This document shows, in pieces, positions 8,344 to 18,676 of a stretch of 24,562 bases of DNA. The position numbers were made by a program, and so were the translations under genes. Origin of the DNA: Mikrocytos mackini (lineage: Eukaryota; Endomyxa; Ascetosporea; Mikrocytida; Mikrocytiidae). Positions within the stretch are counted from its first letter, which is position 1. Each line of letters opens with the position of its first letter. The stretch lies in NCBI GenBank assembly GCA_030180075.1, contig JASNJN010000284.1:1-24562 (forward strand), in the 5' to 3' direction. Under the pieces are notes generated by a model. It worked only from the letters and a program-made list of their open reading frames with translations. It was not told the origin of the DNA and did no database searches.

Positions 8344-9246
8344 GAAATATAACTTGTAAGTTTGTGTTTCTGATATTGTTGTTGAAATATAAGATGATGA
8401 AACCAATACGTATGACGTAATGTGCTAATTGACGTAATAATAAGCAGATATACGAAATACATTTCTGGTAATGGTTCGGGGTTGATGTGAGAATAGTGTA
8501 TGGTGTATACGTAGAAATGTAAATTCTTGTTTTAACAAAAATTGAAAGTGTGGATTACCGAGTACGCCAGATTCTAAATAAATCAGATAATCTATAAGAC
8601 AGGGCAAAGAACCAAGTGTATGCCGAATGCGCAGTGCATTATGCCAAATCTAGTGTCTATCTGGACTATAAACACGAAATATCAGATTCAAATTTGCAAG
8701 AAGATTCACATTTTCAACATGATCTGGAAGAAGTAAATAACACATGAGATAAAGAAACAGTAAACAACTAATATCTGGCTGTAAATCTTCTTAAAATATT
8801 CACTGGGTATCGCTGCAGAGTGTAATTCGAACCCAGGGCAGAGGTGAAGAGTCCGAGACAGATTTCGACAAATTCCGTATTTTTAGGGGGTCGATTCCGC
8901 TGTTTATTCCGTCTCTTATTTTTTGATGGTTAAAATTTTGAAAAAATTTTTTTTAAGAAAGTGAAAACGTAGGCATTGTTTTGGGGAACTAAACAATATT
9001 TTTTAAAATTTTCATGAGTAGCAAAAACATAAAAAACTAAAATTGTTGCGCAAAATGTTCAAAAATGGGATTGTTCTATTTGCACTCTGGTGTTTTTCTA
9101 AAATAGCCCATTTCATTCTATTTTATCATGATTAATGTTATATTCTGTCATTTTGAACTAAATCAGCGTGGAACCGAAATGTCAGAAGGCCTGTGTTTCG
9201 ATTTTGATCCAATTTTTGATCATTTCAGAATTTAAAATTGCTTTTA
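8344..9246. other. intergenic DNA between the HMG-box gene and the MULE
   Basis: About 900 bp of AT-rich sequence without a credible ORF; one frame of 60 codons on the minus strand at 8425-8607 has no supporting features. A segment near 8850-8872 superficially resembles a tRNA T-loop (TTCGAAC), but the flanking stems do not pair. The last 20 bases before 9247 show degenerate continuation of the transposon inverted repeat (AATTTAAAATTGC versus AATTTAAATTGC on the other side). Confidence 0.45.
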
Positions 9247-9428
9247 ATACTAATCCAAAATTTGATGAACTTTTAAACGCATTTATATGATTAAAAAATC
9301 CATTCTAAAGTTATTCAGACGGTTTGGAGACGTTTCTAGTTGTTTTGAAAACTAAATATGTTCTGTATTATGTGTTTTTGGTTTTAAAAATTTTAATTTT
9401 CTTACAAAAAGAAGAACTTGAAATTACA
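9247..9428 (+). repeat. left terminal inverted repeat of the MULE
   Basis: This repeat is the exact reverse complement of 15237-15418. It begins ATACTAATCC and ends CTTGAAATTACA at its inner edge. It contains inward-pointing TTTTAAAAATTTTAATTTT, the same AT promoter-like block that precedes the transposase gene at the other end. Confidence 0.95.
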
Positions 9429-12364
9429 CTTAAACACAGGCCTTTGATAAGCTGTTTAAGAAACTTAGGACTTTCTCATAGATCACATATACAATACCTT
9501 TTATAATAGTACCTTATCGACGCATTTGAACATATTTACAACGATAAGACCAGTTGTAAATTGTACACAGCTTACGACGTATTATATCATAGGCGCACAG
9601 GATAGGCTCGTTGTAATATTGTACAATTACCCGCGCATCTGAACAGCGAGCAATAATTTCGCATGTTAACAATTTTTTAGAGACAAACGGGGTGTATTGA
9701 ATATTCACTTTATTTATATCACTGGCTTATCAAACGTGTAACAGAGAAACTCATTTTCCTGTTATACTTCCATTTAAGATTACACAAGCAATTAAACACC
9801 ATTATAAACTCAAATCGGGCTCTACAGGATACCATAAAGAAGTTCCCCTCATTCCGCCTATTTAAATGATTTTGAGCCTGTTCCACACTTCTATTCCACA
9901 AGTTTCGCAATATTTTCTCTTGCGTGATGGTTTACGTCTATTTCTTGTTTATAATGGATTTAAGCTCATTGTGAGCCCATAGAAAGGAAGTTTACTGCCA
10001 TGTGCTTCTATTCAATAGAGACTACTTAACATCCTTTTGGTCACACTTTTTATTTCCACATTAAATCAGGGTAACTCTACAAAGCTTGGGATAGCTGAGT
10101 TCAATTTAAACACCCTCACAAGCTATACATAGCTGAGATGTGTTGACCGCATTTCTTGTATTATTCTACACATGCATATAAAGTACTTTACTCGTTTCCT
10201 TTAACTAAAAGACACTTTAACTTACATGACTTCTTAGGAACTCTATATAGTTNTTTATAATGGATCGTTGGCATGTGTTACACTTTAAAGATGTATATAC
10301 ATTACGGAGGGATTTTTCTGTGTCAACCGTGTGCATCTATTACCTAACAAGTAACAAGGTGTATCTATAATTATGATTTTGAATGTTGGAAAGATTAAAA
10401 AGAAGGACTGTCCGATAATTACATGATTTCATCCTTTCTTTACAATAATAGGTTATTTCGCGTGCAATTTGTGTTCCTGGACATAACTATTCATTGATTA
10501 CAACCTTAAGAATTATTAAACAAAATAGCACCGTGATCATTATATATTATGTACACAATGAAAGACGAATTTTTAATAAGATAGTTTTACTGCATGAGTA
10601 CTATAGGCGTTTGAACAAATTGTAATAATTATTGGGAAATCAAAAGCGATACCAAATTGCTAAACTAATGAACATGTTCCTGTTTAAATCGCTTCAAACC
10701 AAACTAGTTCTCACTGCGATTTTAATTAGTTTACCAAAGAAAGACTAACATCAAATATAAACTCTAGTATAATGGGAACAGATTGATTTACTACAAAAGA
10801 CTTCTTTGCTTACTCTCTTTCATACAACCCAATATTTAACTCTACTCTTAACATTGATAATTAGAAGAATTGCAACCAAACGTCGCCATTCTACTTTATA
10901 ATTTCTTACTTGGGTAAATGTATATCCGTGACATATTACAACAATTATTTGGACATTTACAGCATTCACTTACTTTTACCTCACCAACATTTGAATTGAA
11001 GAATACTTAAATAGACATGGTTATTTAACCAAATTACTTTACATTCGACAATAATATATATCCCGTTTAAAACGAGGTATTTACAACACTAACCAACAAT
11101 GCCCTAGCATTGTTTTGCTGATTGATTCTAAAGGCAATAATATAGTATTTTTACTGAATTAACGTATATCAAATGAATTAGCAATATGGGTTTTATACTG
11201 ATGGTTTTGGGTAGTATATTAACTCATGGAAACTTACTGATATGGGGTATTAAATGTGCTCAGTAATTTGGAAATCCCAGAATAATGAATTCTTAAAAAG
11301 TTTCAATACAGACAAACTGACGTTAGACAAATATATTGTTAACTCCACAGTTAATCTTATAATTCGAAGTTAACGAGTTTTATTGTTGAAATATAAAGAC
11401 AATTACATAGAACAGAACACACGGGCTATGTCCTTATAATACTTTAGTGATTTAAATATAATTTGAAGTGCGAATCGGATTGAAAAAACACTATGAACAG
11501 GATTAACAAAGTCGTTATACTCTGGATAGCAGTTAAAGTTCTGTTTTACTTAATAGACAAATAGAATGAAATCATACAAAATTTTGAAAATTCTTAATGG
11601 CCATACTTCGTGATACACAGGTTTAATTTCTTTACACTTGAAAATGCATAACTTATTATCATCGATTATTCATTTCGAGACATTTACCAGGCTAATTTAT
11701 TATTTATATATGCTCAGAAATCTACTTTACAGGGCTATTCAAAAGAGAGAAAATCTTAATCCTACATTTATATTGTGAATTTATTCGACTGATTTTTGCA
11801 TGTTTTCATAATTTACAAGAAGAGAAAGCAACTAGATCGAAGTTATAAACAACCAACAAATAGATTTCAAAAAGACTACTTTTACTTATATGACACAGGG
11901 TGAAATTAGATATGCATGTGTATTGATCAATAGGACGTTCAAATAATGATTTTATTATTCAATACAGAAAAACAAGAAACTGAATCCAAATCTAGTTCCT
12001 GTCTACTTCCCAGTACTACATTTCGTTTCTCATGTCAGAGGTAGACATAGCTCAAGACAATACCTAGCTGTTTCTTTTACAAATTCCCGAAAGTTTATTT
12101 ACCAATTATACAACGTAAGAATTTCTTTTATATAATATGACAAAGCGATTAATATTTTCTTAGTACATGCCATTCTATAAGAAAATATATCGTATAAATT
12201 TTATACCGTAACGATTGGATTTACAAGAAATTGTCAGTATTAAATACAGTTTCTATAGGATAGAGATTTGCATATTAACTTGACTTTGAAACTTTTAACT
12301 CAATACTAGCGGAAGAACAAATAATTGATTATTCAGAGTAATAATAAACATAATAATAGATTAC
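9429..12364. other. 2.9-kb non-coding interior of the MULE
   Basis: I see no credible gene here. The two frames of just over 60 codons (minus strand, 9514-9708 and 9719-9910) lack domains and one follows the other across stops. The sequence is AT-rich with many short hairpins, for example AACAATGC...GCATTGTT around 11094-11117. It could be subterminal regulatory DNA, captured sequence, or a fully decayed second gene. One ambiguous base lies near 10253. Confidence 0.5.
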
Positions 12365-15229
12365 TTAATGAAGACAACACACGTAGTTCTGGGTTTTGTC
12401 TTTTACCTTTCCTTTCGAGTTCAAACAGGTAAAATGATACCATTTCTCGCAAAGAAGACATCCTATCCAATCTAAAGAAGCAGCACTAAATTGGTCTTCT
12501 ACAAAATAACATTCATGACAAAGTAGAAAAGTCTTTATTATTTCTTTGACTTTTGGCCCTCTTTTCTTGGCAAACTTTGTAAACTTTCCCTTATAGTCGT
12601 TCAGATCTCTTTGTTTAACAGTGACTTTTTGAGGATTGACTTCAAAAGATGATGGTGTTACTGCAAATTCTTTACTTGGATTCAAAGAAAGCAATTCGAT
12701 GCATTCATCTACTTTTAATTGAATTTCTTTTGAGTTTGATAAGATAGATGACTCCTCCCTTATTGCTTCTAACTTCGCTGTTAGACTTGATACTGCTTTT
12801 GTAATAGTTGAAGAAGTTTCCGGAACAATACTTGACTCAGCCTTTGAAGGAACATTTGAGCTATTGTCTTCAAGTGATCTTTCCGAATCTTGTACCTGTT
12901 TGTGGACCTTATAGTAGAAATTCTTAAAGGAGTCAAAGAATCTTTTCTTGAACAGGTGAATAAAGAAATGATTCGCGATAGCATGAATATGCTTGCAAAT
13001 TTGTTTGGTTTTTAAAAAATTCAAACAATTGCATGTGAATTCATCAAAATGCAAAAAGCAATCAGGACATATAACTTTTGATTTGTCATAAGTATTATAT
13101 TGCTTTATAAGTTTTATTTCATAATTTTTGCATTTGTAATCTGTAGTATTAATTTTTTTAAGTTCTTCTTTTTTGACTTCATTTATTTTTTTGTGGTTTT
13201 CTATAGATTTTCTTACTCTATAACTATAGTTTGTAATTTTTTTTGATTCATTTTTTATTAAACTTTGGTTAACTATTACTTCTATCATTGTTGTTAATAT
13301 ATTAAATAAATTGTCGAGTCTATTATTGGTTTTTCTTTTGAGATATTTATATTTCATTGTTTTAAAAAAGCTTTCCGAGTAATTATTTGTATTAAACCAA
13401 CAATTTAGGCGGTATGGAAGACCCCAATTTTCAAATTTTGTTGAGTAATATGTTTTGAAATAGTGGTAAAATGTTGGTTCAATTTGTTCTATTGTAATCA
13501 TAAGTGAATTCATTATTTTTTTAAATTCTTCGACATCAGTAGTTATTGATAAGTTATCTAAATATTCTATTATTAATTTTTTGTTAGTTTTATTCTTTAT
13601 AAATTTGTTAATATTACGTTTCCAGCACTTTTTAACATGGAATTCGCAAAATATGTTCTTAGATTCGTGTTTAAAAGTTCTTTCCCAGGAATTATAGAAG
13701 CCTGAGTACATGTCTGAAACAACGTACGGCACTTTTTTCTCTTTGTTTATATGAATTTTTAAGTTTTGAAATACAAAAGTCAAAATATCTTCTCTTTCGC
13801 TTGAAGTAATTATAAAAATGAATGGGGAAAGTTCGAAAATGTCGGAAACAACAAACCCTACAGTTAGTGGATATTTGTAAATGTTTGTTCCGTGTGTAGA
13901 ATCTATTAATATGCCTTTTTTATAAAAAGTTTCGTATTTTTCTAGTAAATTTTCTGTTGTAAAAGCGAATACTATTTCTTCATTTTTTATATTGTACTTT
14001 GAAACATTGGTATCATATTCTTTAAAACAAATTTTTATAATTTCTTCATTTTCAATGTATTTATTTATCATCATTGTAAAGATTATGTAATCGATTTTGT
14101 TGAGTTGCATTGTTCTTTCTACAAGTTGGCTTAAGTAATTTAAATAGTTCATGGTTAATGTTTGTGATTTCTTTATAACTTTATCCTTTACAGATTTAAC
14201 TAAATCAATATAAATCTTTGAAGTCGAAGTTCCATTTTGTATTTGTTTAAGAATATCTATTTTAATAACCTCGGGTAGCTTTATTTGATCCCAATTAGGG
14301 GGATGAATATGAGAAAGATTGCTATGAATTTTAACGGAAGTGCTGGAAATATTATGAATAGTAATAAAGGCATAGCAAGGTTTTGTATTATTCTGTGTAA
14401 AGTTACATTTAAAATACTCAACCAAGTATCCCTTACTTCTGTTATTCGAGGTATTAATAAAAGTATGAGTTTCTGTTTTGATGTTATTATTTTTCCAATT
14501 TAGAATTGACTGCGAATCTTTTAAATATATAATATCTGTTTTTATGTTAAGATTATGAATGTCGTTATAATGTCCTATTAAATGTTTGTTCGAAGTAAAG
14601 TTAGAATCACAAAAGTAACAGGCTATAAATTTAATATTCTTTGTATTCTTATCTTTACATTTATTTATCATTGTATTTTCCTTTTCTAATAGGATTCCTT
14701 CATCTTTAAGTAGACCAATTGAATGTTGATTGATTTTGCTATTTTCTCTGAATAATAAGCTGTGACTGTTCAATATAGTTTCTTTTGTACTGTAATTTAA
14801 TTTCATTTTTTTGTTTTTAAAACTTTCTTTTAATTTGGCTTTGTTTTCTTTGTTCGTATCTTGGAATGTACTGGAATAGGTTGTGTCTATTGAGAACGGC
14901 TTTTGATTAGTAAGAAATGGGGTTGTATTAGTAAGTTTTCGTATCTGGGATGAATCAATAGATTTTGCTTTAGCTGCAACAATAGGAGGTAGGCAAGCTT
15001 CTGTAAAAGTAATCTTTGACTGTAGACTATCTTCCTCGTAAGGTGTTGGCACTGAGTGCCCATTGTCATGGTTGTTATTTTTATGTATATCTTCATCATC
15101 TTGTTCGTATTGCTCGTATTGCTCGTATATATTTGTCGAGATGTGGCTGGATTTGCAAACACGAGCCATATGTGTGCGGAGAGCCCGCTTGTTCTTGAAA
15201 GAATCAGCGCAGTTAGGACAATAAAGCAT
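12365..15229 (-). CDS. MULE-family transposase with C2H2, SWIM and PHD-like zinc fingers
   Basis: A DDE transposase for cut-and-paste movement. I take the ATG at 15229 (954 aa), since the longer reading starts on TTG inside the inverted repeat. In order: a C2HC finger (C4, C7, H20, C25); a YEQ-YEQ-YEQ acidic tract; a C2H2 finger (C204, C207, H220, H225); a C...C...H-x-H module (about 275-309) like FLYWCH/FAR1 domains; the MULE core with D443 (L-I-D-S-T-H), D506 (V-S-D-M-Y), C528-x2-H531 and E619 (Y-S-E-S-F-F); a SWIM finger (C733, C735, C745, H747); and a C-terminal PHD-like finger (C904, C907, C924, C927, H932, C935, C951, H954) ending the protein. All catalytic positions are intact and there are no frameshifts. 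The start lies only 8 bp inside the repeat, so the repeat must hold the promoter. Confidence 0.9.
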   Translation of the reverse strand: MLYCPNCADSFKNKRALRTHMARVCKSSHISTNIYEQYEQYEQDDEDIHKNNNHDNGHSVPTPYEEDSLQSKITFTEACLPPIVAAKAKSIDSSQIRKLTNTTPFLTNQKPFSIDTTYSSTFQDTNKENKAKLKESFKNKKMKLNYSTKETILNSHSLLFRENSKINQHSIGLLKDEGILLEKENTMINKCKDKNTKNIKFIACYFCDSNFTSNKHLIGHYNDIHNLNIKTDIIYLKDSQSILNWKNNNIKTETHTFINTSNNRSKGYLVEYFKCNFTQNNTKPCYAFITIHNISSTSVKIHSNLSHIHPPNWDQIKLPEVIKIDILKQIQNGTSTSKIYIDLVKSVKDKVIKKSQTLTMNYLNYLSQLVERTMQLNKIDYIIFTMMINKYIENEEIIKICFKEYDTNVSKYNIKNEEIVFAFTTENLLEKYETFYKKGILIDSTHGTNIYKYPLTVGFVVSDIFELSPFIFIITSSEREDILTFVFQNLKIHINKEKKVPYVVSDMYSGFYNSWERTFKHESKNIFCEFHVKKCWKRNINKFIKNKTNKKLIIEYLDNLSITTDVEEFKKIMNSLMITIEQIEPTFYHYFKTYYSTKFENWGLPYRLNCWFNTNNYSESFFKTMKYKYLKRKTNNRLDNLFNILTTMIEVIVNQSLIKNESKKITNYSYRVRKSIENHKKINEVKKEELKKINTTDYKCKNYEIKLIKQYNTYDKSKVICPDCFLHFDEFTCNCLNFLKTKQICKHIHAIANHFFIHLFKKRFFDSFKNFYYKVHKQVQDSERSLEDNSSNVPSKAESSIVPETSSTITKAVSSLTAKLEAIREESSILSNSKEIQLKVDECIELLSLNPSKEFAVTPSSFEVNPQKVTVKQRDLNDYKGKFTKFAKKRGPKVKEIIKTFLLCHECYFVEDQFSAASLDWIGCLLCEKWYHFTCLNSKGKVKDKTQNYVCCLH

Positions 15230-15236
15230 GGATAAA

Positions 15237-15418
15237 TGTAATTTCAAGTTCTTCTTTTTGTAAGAAAATTAAAATTTTTAAAACCAAAAACACATAATAC
15301 AGAACATATTTAGTTTTCAAAACAACTAGAAACGTCTCCAAACCGTCTGAATAACTTTAGAATGGATTTTTTAATCATATAAATGCGTTTAAAAGTTCAT
15401 CAAATTTTGGATTAGTAT
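15237..15418 (-). repeat. right terminal inverted repeat of the MULE, also transposase promoter
   Basis: This repeat is the perfect reverse complement of 9247-9428. Read toward the gene, it ends 7 bases before the transposase ATG and contains TTTTAAAAATTTTAATTTT about 35-60 bases before it. This matches the AAATTT-like start signals of the host genes, so it probably doubles as the core promoter. Confidence 0.95.
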
Positions 15419-15852
15419 AATTTGCAATTTAAATTATTTTATAAGAAAAACACGCCTTACGGGCATTAAAAATCTTTATATATGATCCGAAAGGTATAAG
15501 TGCAATCATGAAGACGTATGCCATATTCTGAAGTAGTCAGAGTGTTTTCGAAATGAGTTGTTCTATATTCACGAATTTTATTTTTTTTATTGTGTATTTT
15601 CGAGTGTTTTTATGGCTATCATATAATATGTTTTATGCAAGAGTAAAGAGTCTGGAGAAGTTAGTGTTTTTATGCTCCTTGGACAGATATTATTACTTTT
15701 TGAAAAATATTAAATTGCTAAGTTATTTGAGAGCTTTGACCAAATATTTAAAACAGGTTTGTTTATTAGACGTTTGTGTAACCATGTAGTTATTTCTGTA
15801 CTTCGTCGTTGTGTGTTTAATCTAAAAATCAATAAAAAATAAAACTAAAAAC
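15419..15852. other. intergenic segment between two MULE sequences
   Basis: A 78-codon frame at 15553-15789 (+) encodes a hydrophobic and aromatic-rich peptide, but it has no recognisable domain or start signal, and I regard it as unsupported. The last 50 bases form an A-rich leader before the degraded MULE gene. No inverted repeat partner for the downstream MULE remnant was found. Confidence 0.4.
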
Positions 15853-17958
15853 ATGGAAGATCTTGGAAACCACGATAACTCAGCGGATGTAGAGCCAGTA
15901 CTGTTCATAGGTCGGCAATTCAAATGCTTTTCTGATTGGGAAAAGTTCAAAAGCAGCTATGAGACTGATAATAACTTGATGTTTAGTGTTCAATGGTCAT
16001 CGGGATTGAAACCACTACATCTAAAAGGAACACTAACGGAAGCCTACGAGAAAAGACTAATTAACACCCATAAGTTTTATAGCATCAAATACGTCTGTGA
16101 GTGTGGGGATGAACTAGAACACAGACAAAACAAGACAAACAAAAACGAAGAAAGTAAATTGCCTGGTATTTCTGAAGCTTATCTATAAGACGGGCGGGCT
16201 GTTTATCAAAGAATACAATATCAACCACTGTGATGATTGTTTCGGTAGGTACTCTAAACCTTTTCTTTCAATAGCAATAGTCAACAAAGCAACAGAATAT
16301 CTTATACAGGGATGCACTGTAGTTGCTGTTGCACGATATTTAACCAAAGAAACGGGGGTTCCATACACAGCTAAAGACGTGCATAATCTGAAACTAAACG
16401 CAATGGCAAAATATGATATTCACACCACCGTTGATATGATAAACCGACGGGGTATTTTGTCAAGTTTTCGCGATTCCAAAGGTAAGTTTAACGGATTCTT
16501 ATTTCAGGACGGGACCATGAAAGAAAATTTTAAAATGTATGGGCAGGTGATTATAATTGACTCTACATTCAAAATGGTTGATTTGAATTGAAGTGTGTTC
16601 TGTATATTGGGGTTGGATAATAATATGATAAGTATCCCGTTTTGTTGGTCTGTTGCCGCCAACGAAAGTTATGCCATGTTTAATAAAGTTTTCCAAATTT
16701 TAGACCAGGAAAATGACTGCTAATAACTCGCTACATGATTAGCGACAAAGATATGACAGAAAGGAAGATATTGAAGCGGTTTTTAAAAAAAGGAAGTTTA
16801 AATCTCTGTCGATTCCACGTTTTGAAAAGTTTCAAACAATACTTAAGCCGCAAGATTTATACTATAACACCACAGCTTCGCACAGAACAATTAGAGATTA
16901 TTAGGAAACTTTGCTACCTTGAGAATGCTGATACATATACTCATTTGATCGGCCAGTTTTATCCATTGGTGCGAGAATATTATAACAATTGTTGGTCTCA
17001 ATATCGCTGCGAATTTATACCATGCTTTAAACCAACAAATATTTCACTAGGAATCAATACCACAAATCACATAGAGAGCCATTTCCGTGTTCTCAAGGAC
17101 AAAATTAAGACCGAAAATAGTGTTAGCGATTTTATGTTTAAAATGTGTAATTTCATAGGCGAGCGCAGAGTGACTAAAGCATACATGATTAGAAAAGGAG
17201 AATTTAGACATAGAAGAATTTTATTGCATGAGAAACTGCGCCCGTTAAAACAATTACTTTCTAATCATGCTTTTGATTATATTGTAAAAATATACAAATT
17301 GGCATTGAATATGGAACTTCAAGGAGACGACTTTTATAATAGCACCGAATATTGTTGCAAAGTAAAACTATTATTTGGATTTCCTTGCAAATACGACGTC
17401 CTTAACTTGATAAATGGGCATATCTCTAATTTAACACAATACTTTATTCAAGGTGGTTTAAAGAAACAATTATGACTGAGAAAGGTGCTATTCAAATTAT
17501 AAACCCAAGTACATCCGATAATATTGATGAATACAATGCATACATGCCCAGAATATTGTTCAAACCCTCATTGAAAAGTTACTTGCCAATTAACAAAGAG
17601 AACTCTATTCACCCCGAACAAATAGAAATACCTGTAGAGAACGTACTTCTAGATATAACATGTGATAATCTTAACCCCGAATACAAATTCAAGAAACTTT
17701 TCAATTATTCGAAGAAAATAGCATCTACTTTAGTAAAGAGAAACATAAATATGAAATTGGGTACATTATATTTGATGCCATATATGATCTTATCGAATAT
17801 AATGATATTGGTGAAGTTTTAAACAAAAAGTCCGTTGAAGGAAAAACTCATTGAAACAAAAGATACAGGAAGAAAACATTTGTAGGGAATTGTTAAATTC
17901 TAGTCTGCCGGGTAAATCTTCATCAAAAGGGAAACCACCTAAAAAGAATGGGAATTAG
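15853..17958 (+). pseudogene. decayed ZSWIM3/FAR1-like MULE transposase
   Basis: One transposase can be followed through at least four frame changes and an internal stop. Frame 1 (15853 to about 16150) has an F-x-S-W-E-K-F start and a C-E-C-G segment. Frame 2 (about 16150-16700) continues the zinc-binding module (C-L-V-F-L-K-L-I-Y ... E-Y-N-I-N-H-C) and the first catalytic Asp (I-I-I-D-S-T-F), is interrupted by a stop at 16589-16591, then resumes with P-F-C-W-S-V-A-A-N-E. Frame 1 (about 16711-17475) has the second Asp (M-I-S-D-K-D), C-R-F-H, the Glu (N-H-I-E-S-H-F) and a SWIM-like C-C...C-K-Y where His is replaced by Tyr. Frame 3 follows (17472 to about 17760), and a final G-K-P-P-K-K tail ends at 17958. 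The catalytic triad is visible but no continuous product is possible. Confidence 0.85.
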
Positions 17959-18344
17959 AACAAATTATTTATATTATATTGATTGTTTGCTAATATTTCA
18001 ATTTATTATCAATTTTATTATGCTTAGGGTTTGCTAATTTTCTGGTAATGGAATTACCCGGATTTCGGGTACGGGTTTGTTATAATTTTTCTTTAAAAAA
18101 TAAATTATAAAATAAAATTTTTAGTTTAATGGTTTTTAATACAATTTTGCAAAGTTTACACAAATAGATTTCCCGATTCACAAAAATCTTTCACATTGTG
18201 TGTAGGCATTGAAATTTTGATTGAAATTCATTTTGCCTGAAAAAGTTGCATTTTTCCTGATTTTTTGCCGTTTTTTTATTTTATAAATTATATTAACAAA
18301 ATTTTCAAATTTAATTTATCCGCCAATTCAATTATATTTAATTT
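17959..18344. other. intergenic AT-rich segment left of the palindrome
   Basis: No ORF is seen. A short hairpin-prone motif CCCGGATTTCGGG lies near 18057-18069. This sequence is not repeated on the other side of the palindrome, where an LTR begins instead. Confidence 0.45.
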
Positions 18345-18381
18345 TAGGAGAATGGATTTTTTTGGGGCTGGAAAAAGTTTG

Positions 18382-18401
18382 GGCTAGCCCATGGGCTAGC
18401 C
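18382..18401. repeat. 20-bp perfect palindrome near the outer end of the MULE arm
   Basis: Two GGCTAGCC-type units flank a central CCATGG, so all 20 bases equal their own reverse complement. The equivalent site in the right arm (22964-22983) has one substitution that breaks the symmetry. Its position about 40 bp from the arm end suggests a transposase-binding or subterminal motif, which is inference. Confidence 0.7.
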
Positions 18402-18676
18402 AACAAATTAAAATTGCTTTGATAATTGAGCAAGAATTTTTGAAATTATATTTAAATGGCCCTATTACTTTAATTTATATCTATTGGAATGTTTTTATTG
18501 AATTTATTGGTGTGTATCACTTAAAAATTTTTAATTGTCGGAATTTAATTTTTTAATATTGATACGCTTAAAAATCAAATCACATTATATACTATAATAT
18601 AAAGTTTACTTCTATAAACATATATTCCCAAATTAGAGCTTTGAATTAGATTTTTTTTTCAAATTTTAAATTTTAT

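Larger units (their letters stand above)
9247..15418 (-). mobile_element. complete MULE DNA transposon with perfect long terminal inverted repeats
   Basis: The 6.17-kb unit is bounded by 182-bp inverted repeats that match without mismatch or indel across 9247-9428 and 15237-15418. It contains one intact minus-strand transposase gene (12365-15229) and about 2.9 kb of non-coding DNA between the gene's 3' end and the left repeat. Perfect repeats plus an intact 954-codon frame suggest recent movement or gene conversion. About 20 further bases outside each repeat are weakly similar, so the outer ends and target duplication are not resolved; direct 8-10 bp flanking repeats are not obvious. Confidence 0.8.

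Noticed and set aside
8835-8885. tRNA-like TTCGAAC segment
   Set aside because: On neither strand do the five bases on each side pair as a T-arm, and no anticodon arm or acceptor stem is found at the right distance.
9514-9910. two minus-strand ORFs inside the MULE interior
   Set aside because: Both are only slightly over 60 codons, have no domains, and do not join into one frame without stops.
9247-15418. CRISPR-like or other defence array in the non-coding interior
   Set aside because: No regularly spaced direct repeats were found by reading; the short hairpins are dispersed and unrelated.
9238-15427. target-site duplication directly at the 182-bp repeat ends
   Set aside because: The nine bases on each side do not match as direct repeats, and weak inverted similarity continues outward, so the true ends are unresolved.
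15553-15789. 78-codon hydrophobic ORF
   Set aside because: No start signal, domain or neighbour support; such frames are expected by chance in AT-rich DNA.
18362-18556. 64-codon ORF upstream of the FLYWCH MULE (mirror version at 22809-23072)
   Set aside because: It lies in the non-coding end of the transposon. The mirror version starts differently and runs into LTR sequence, so it is not a conserved gene.
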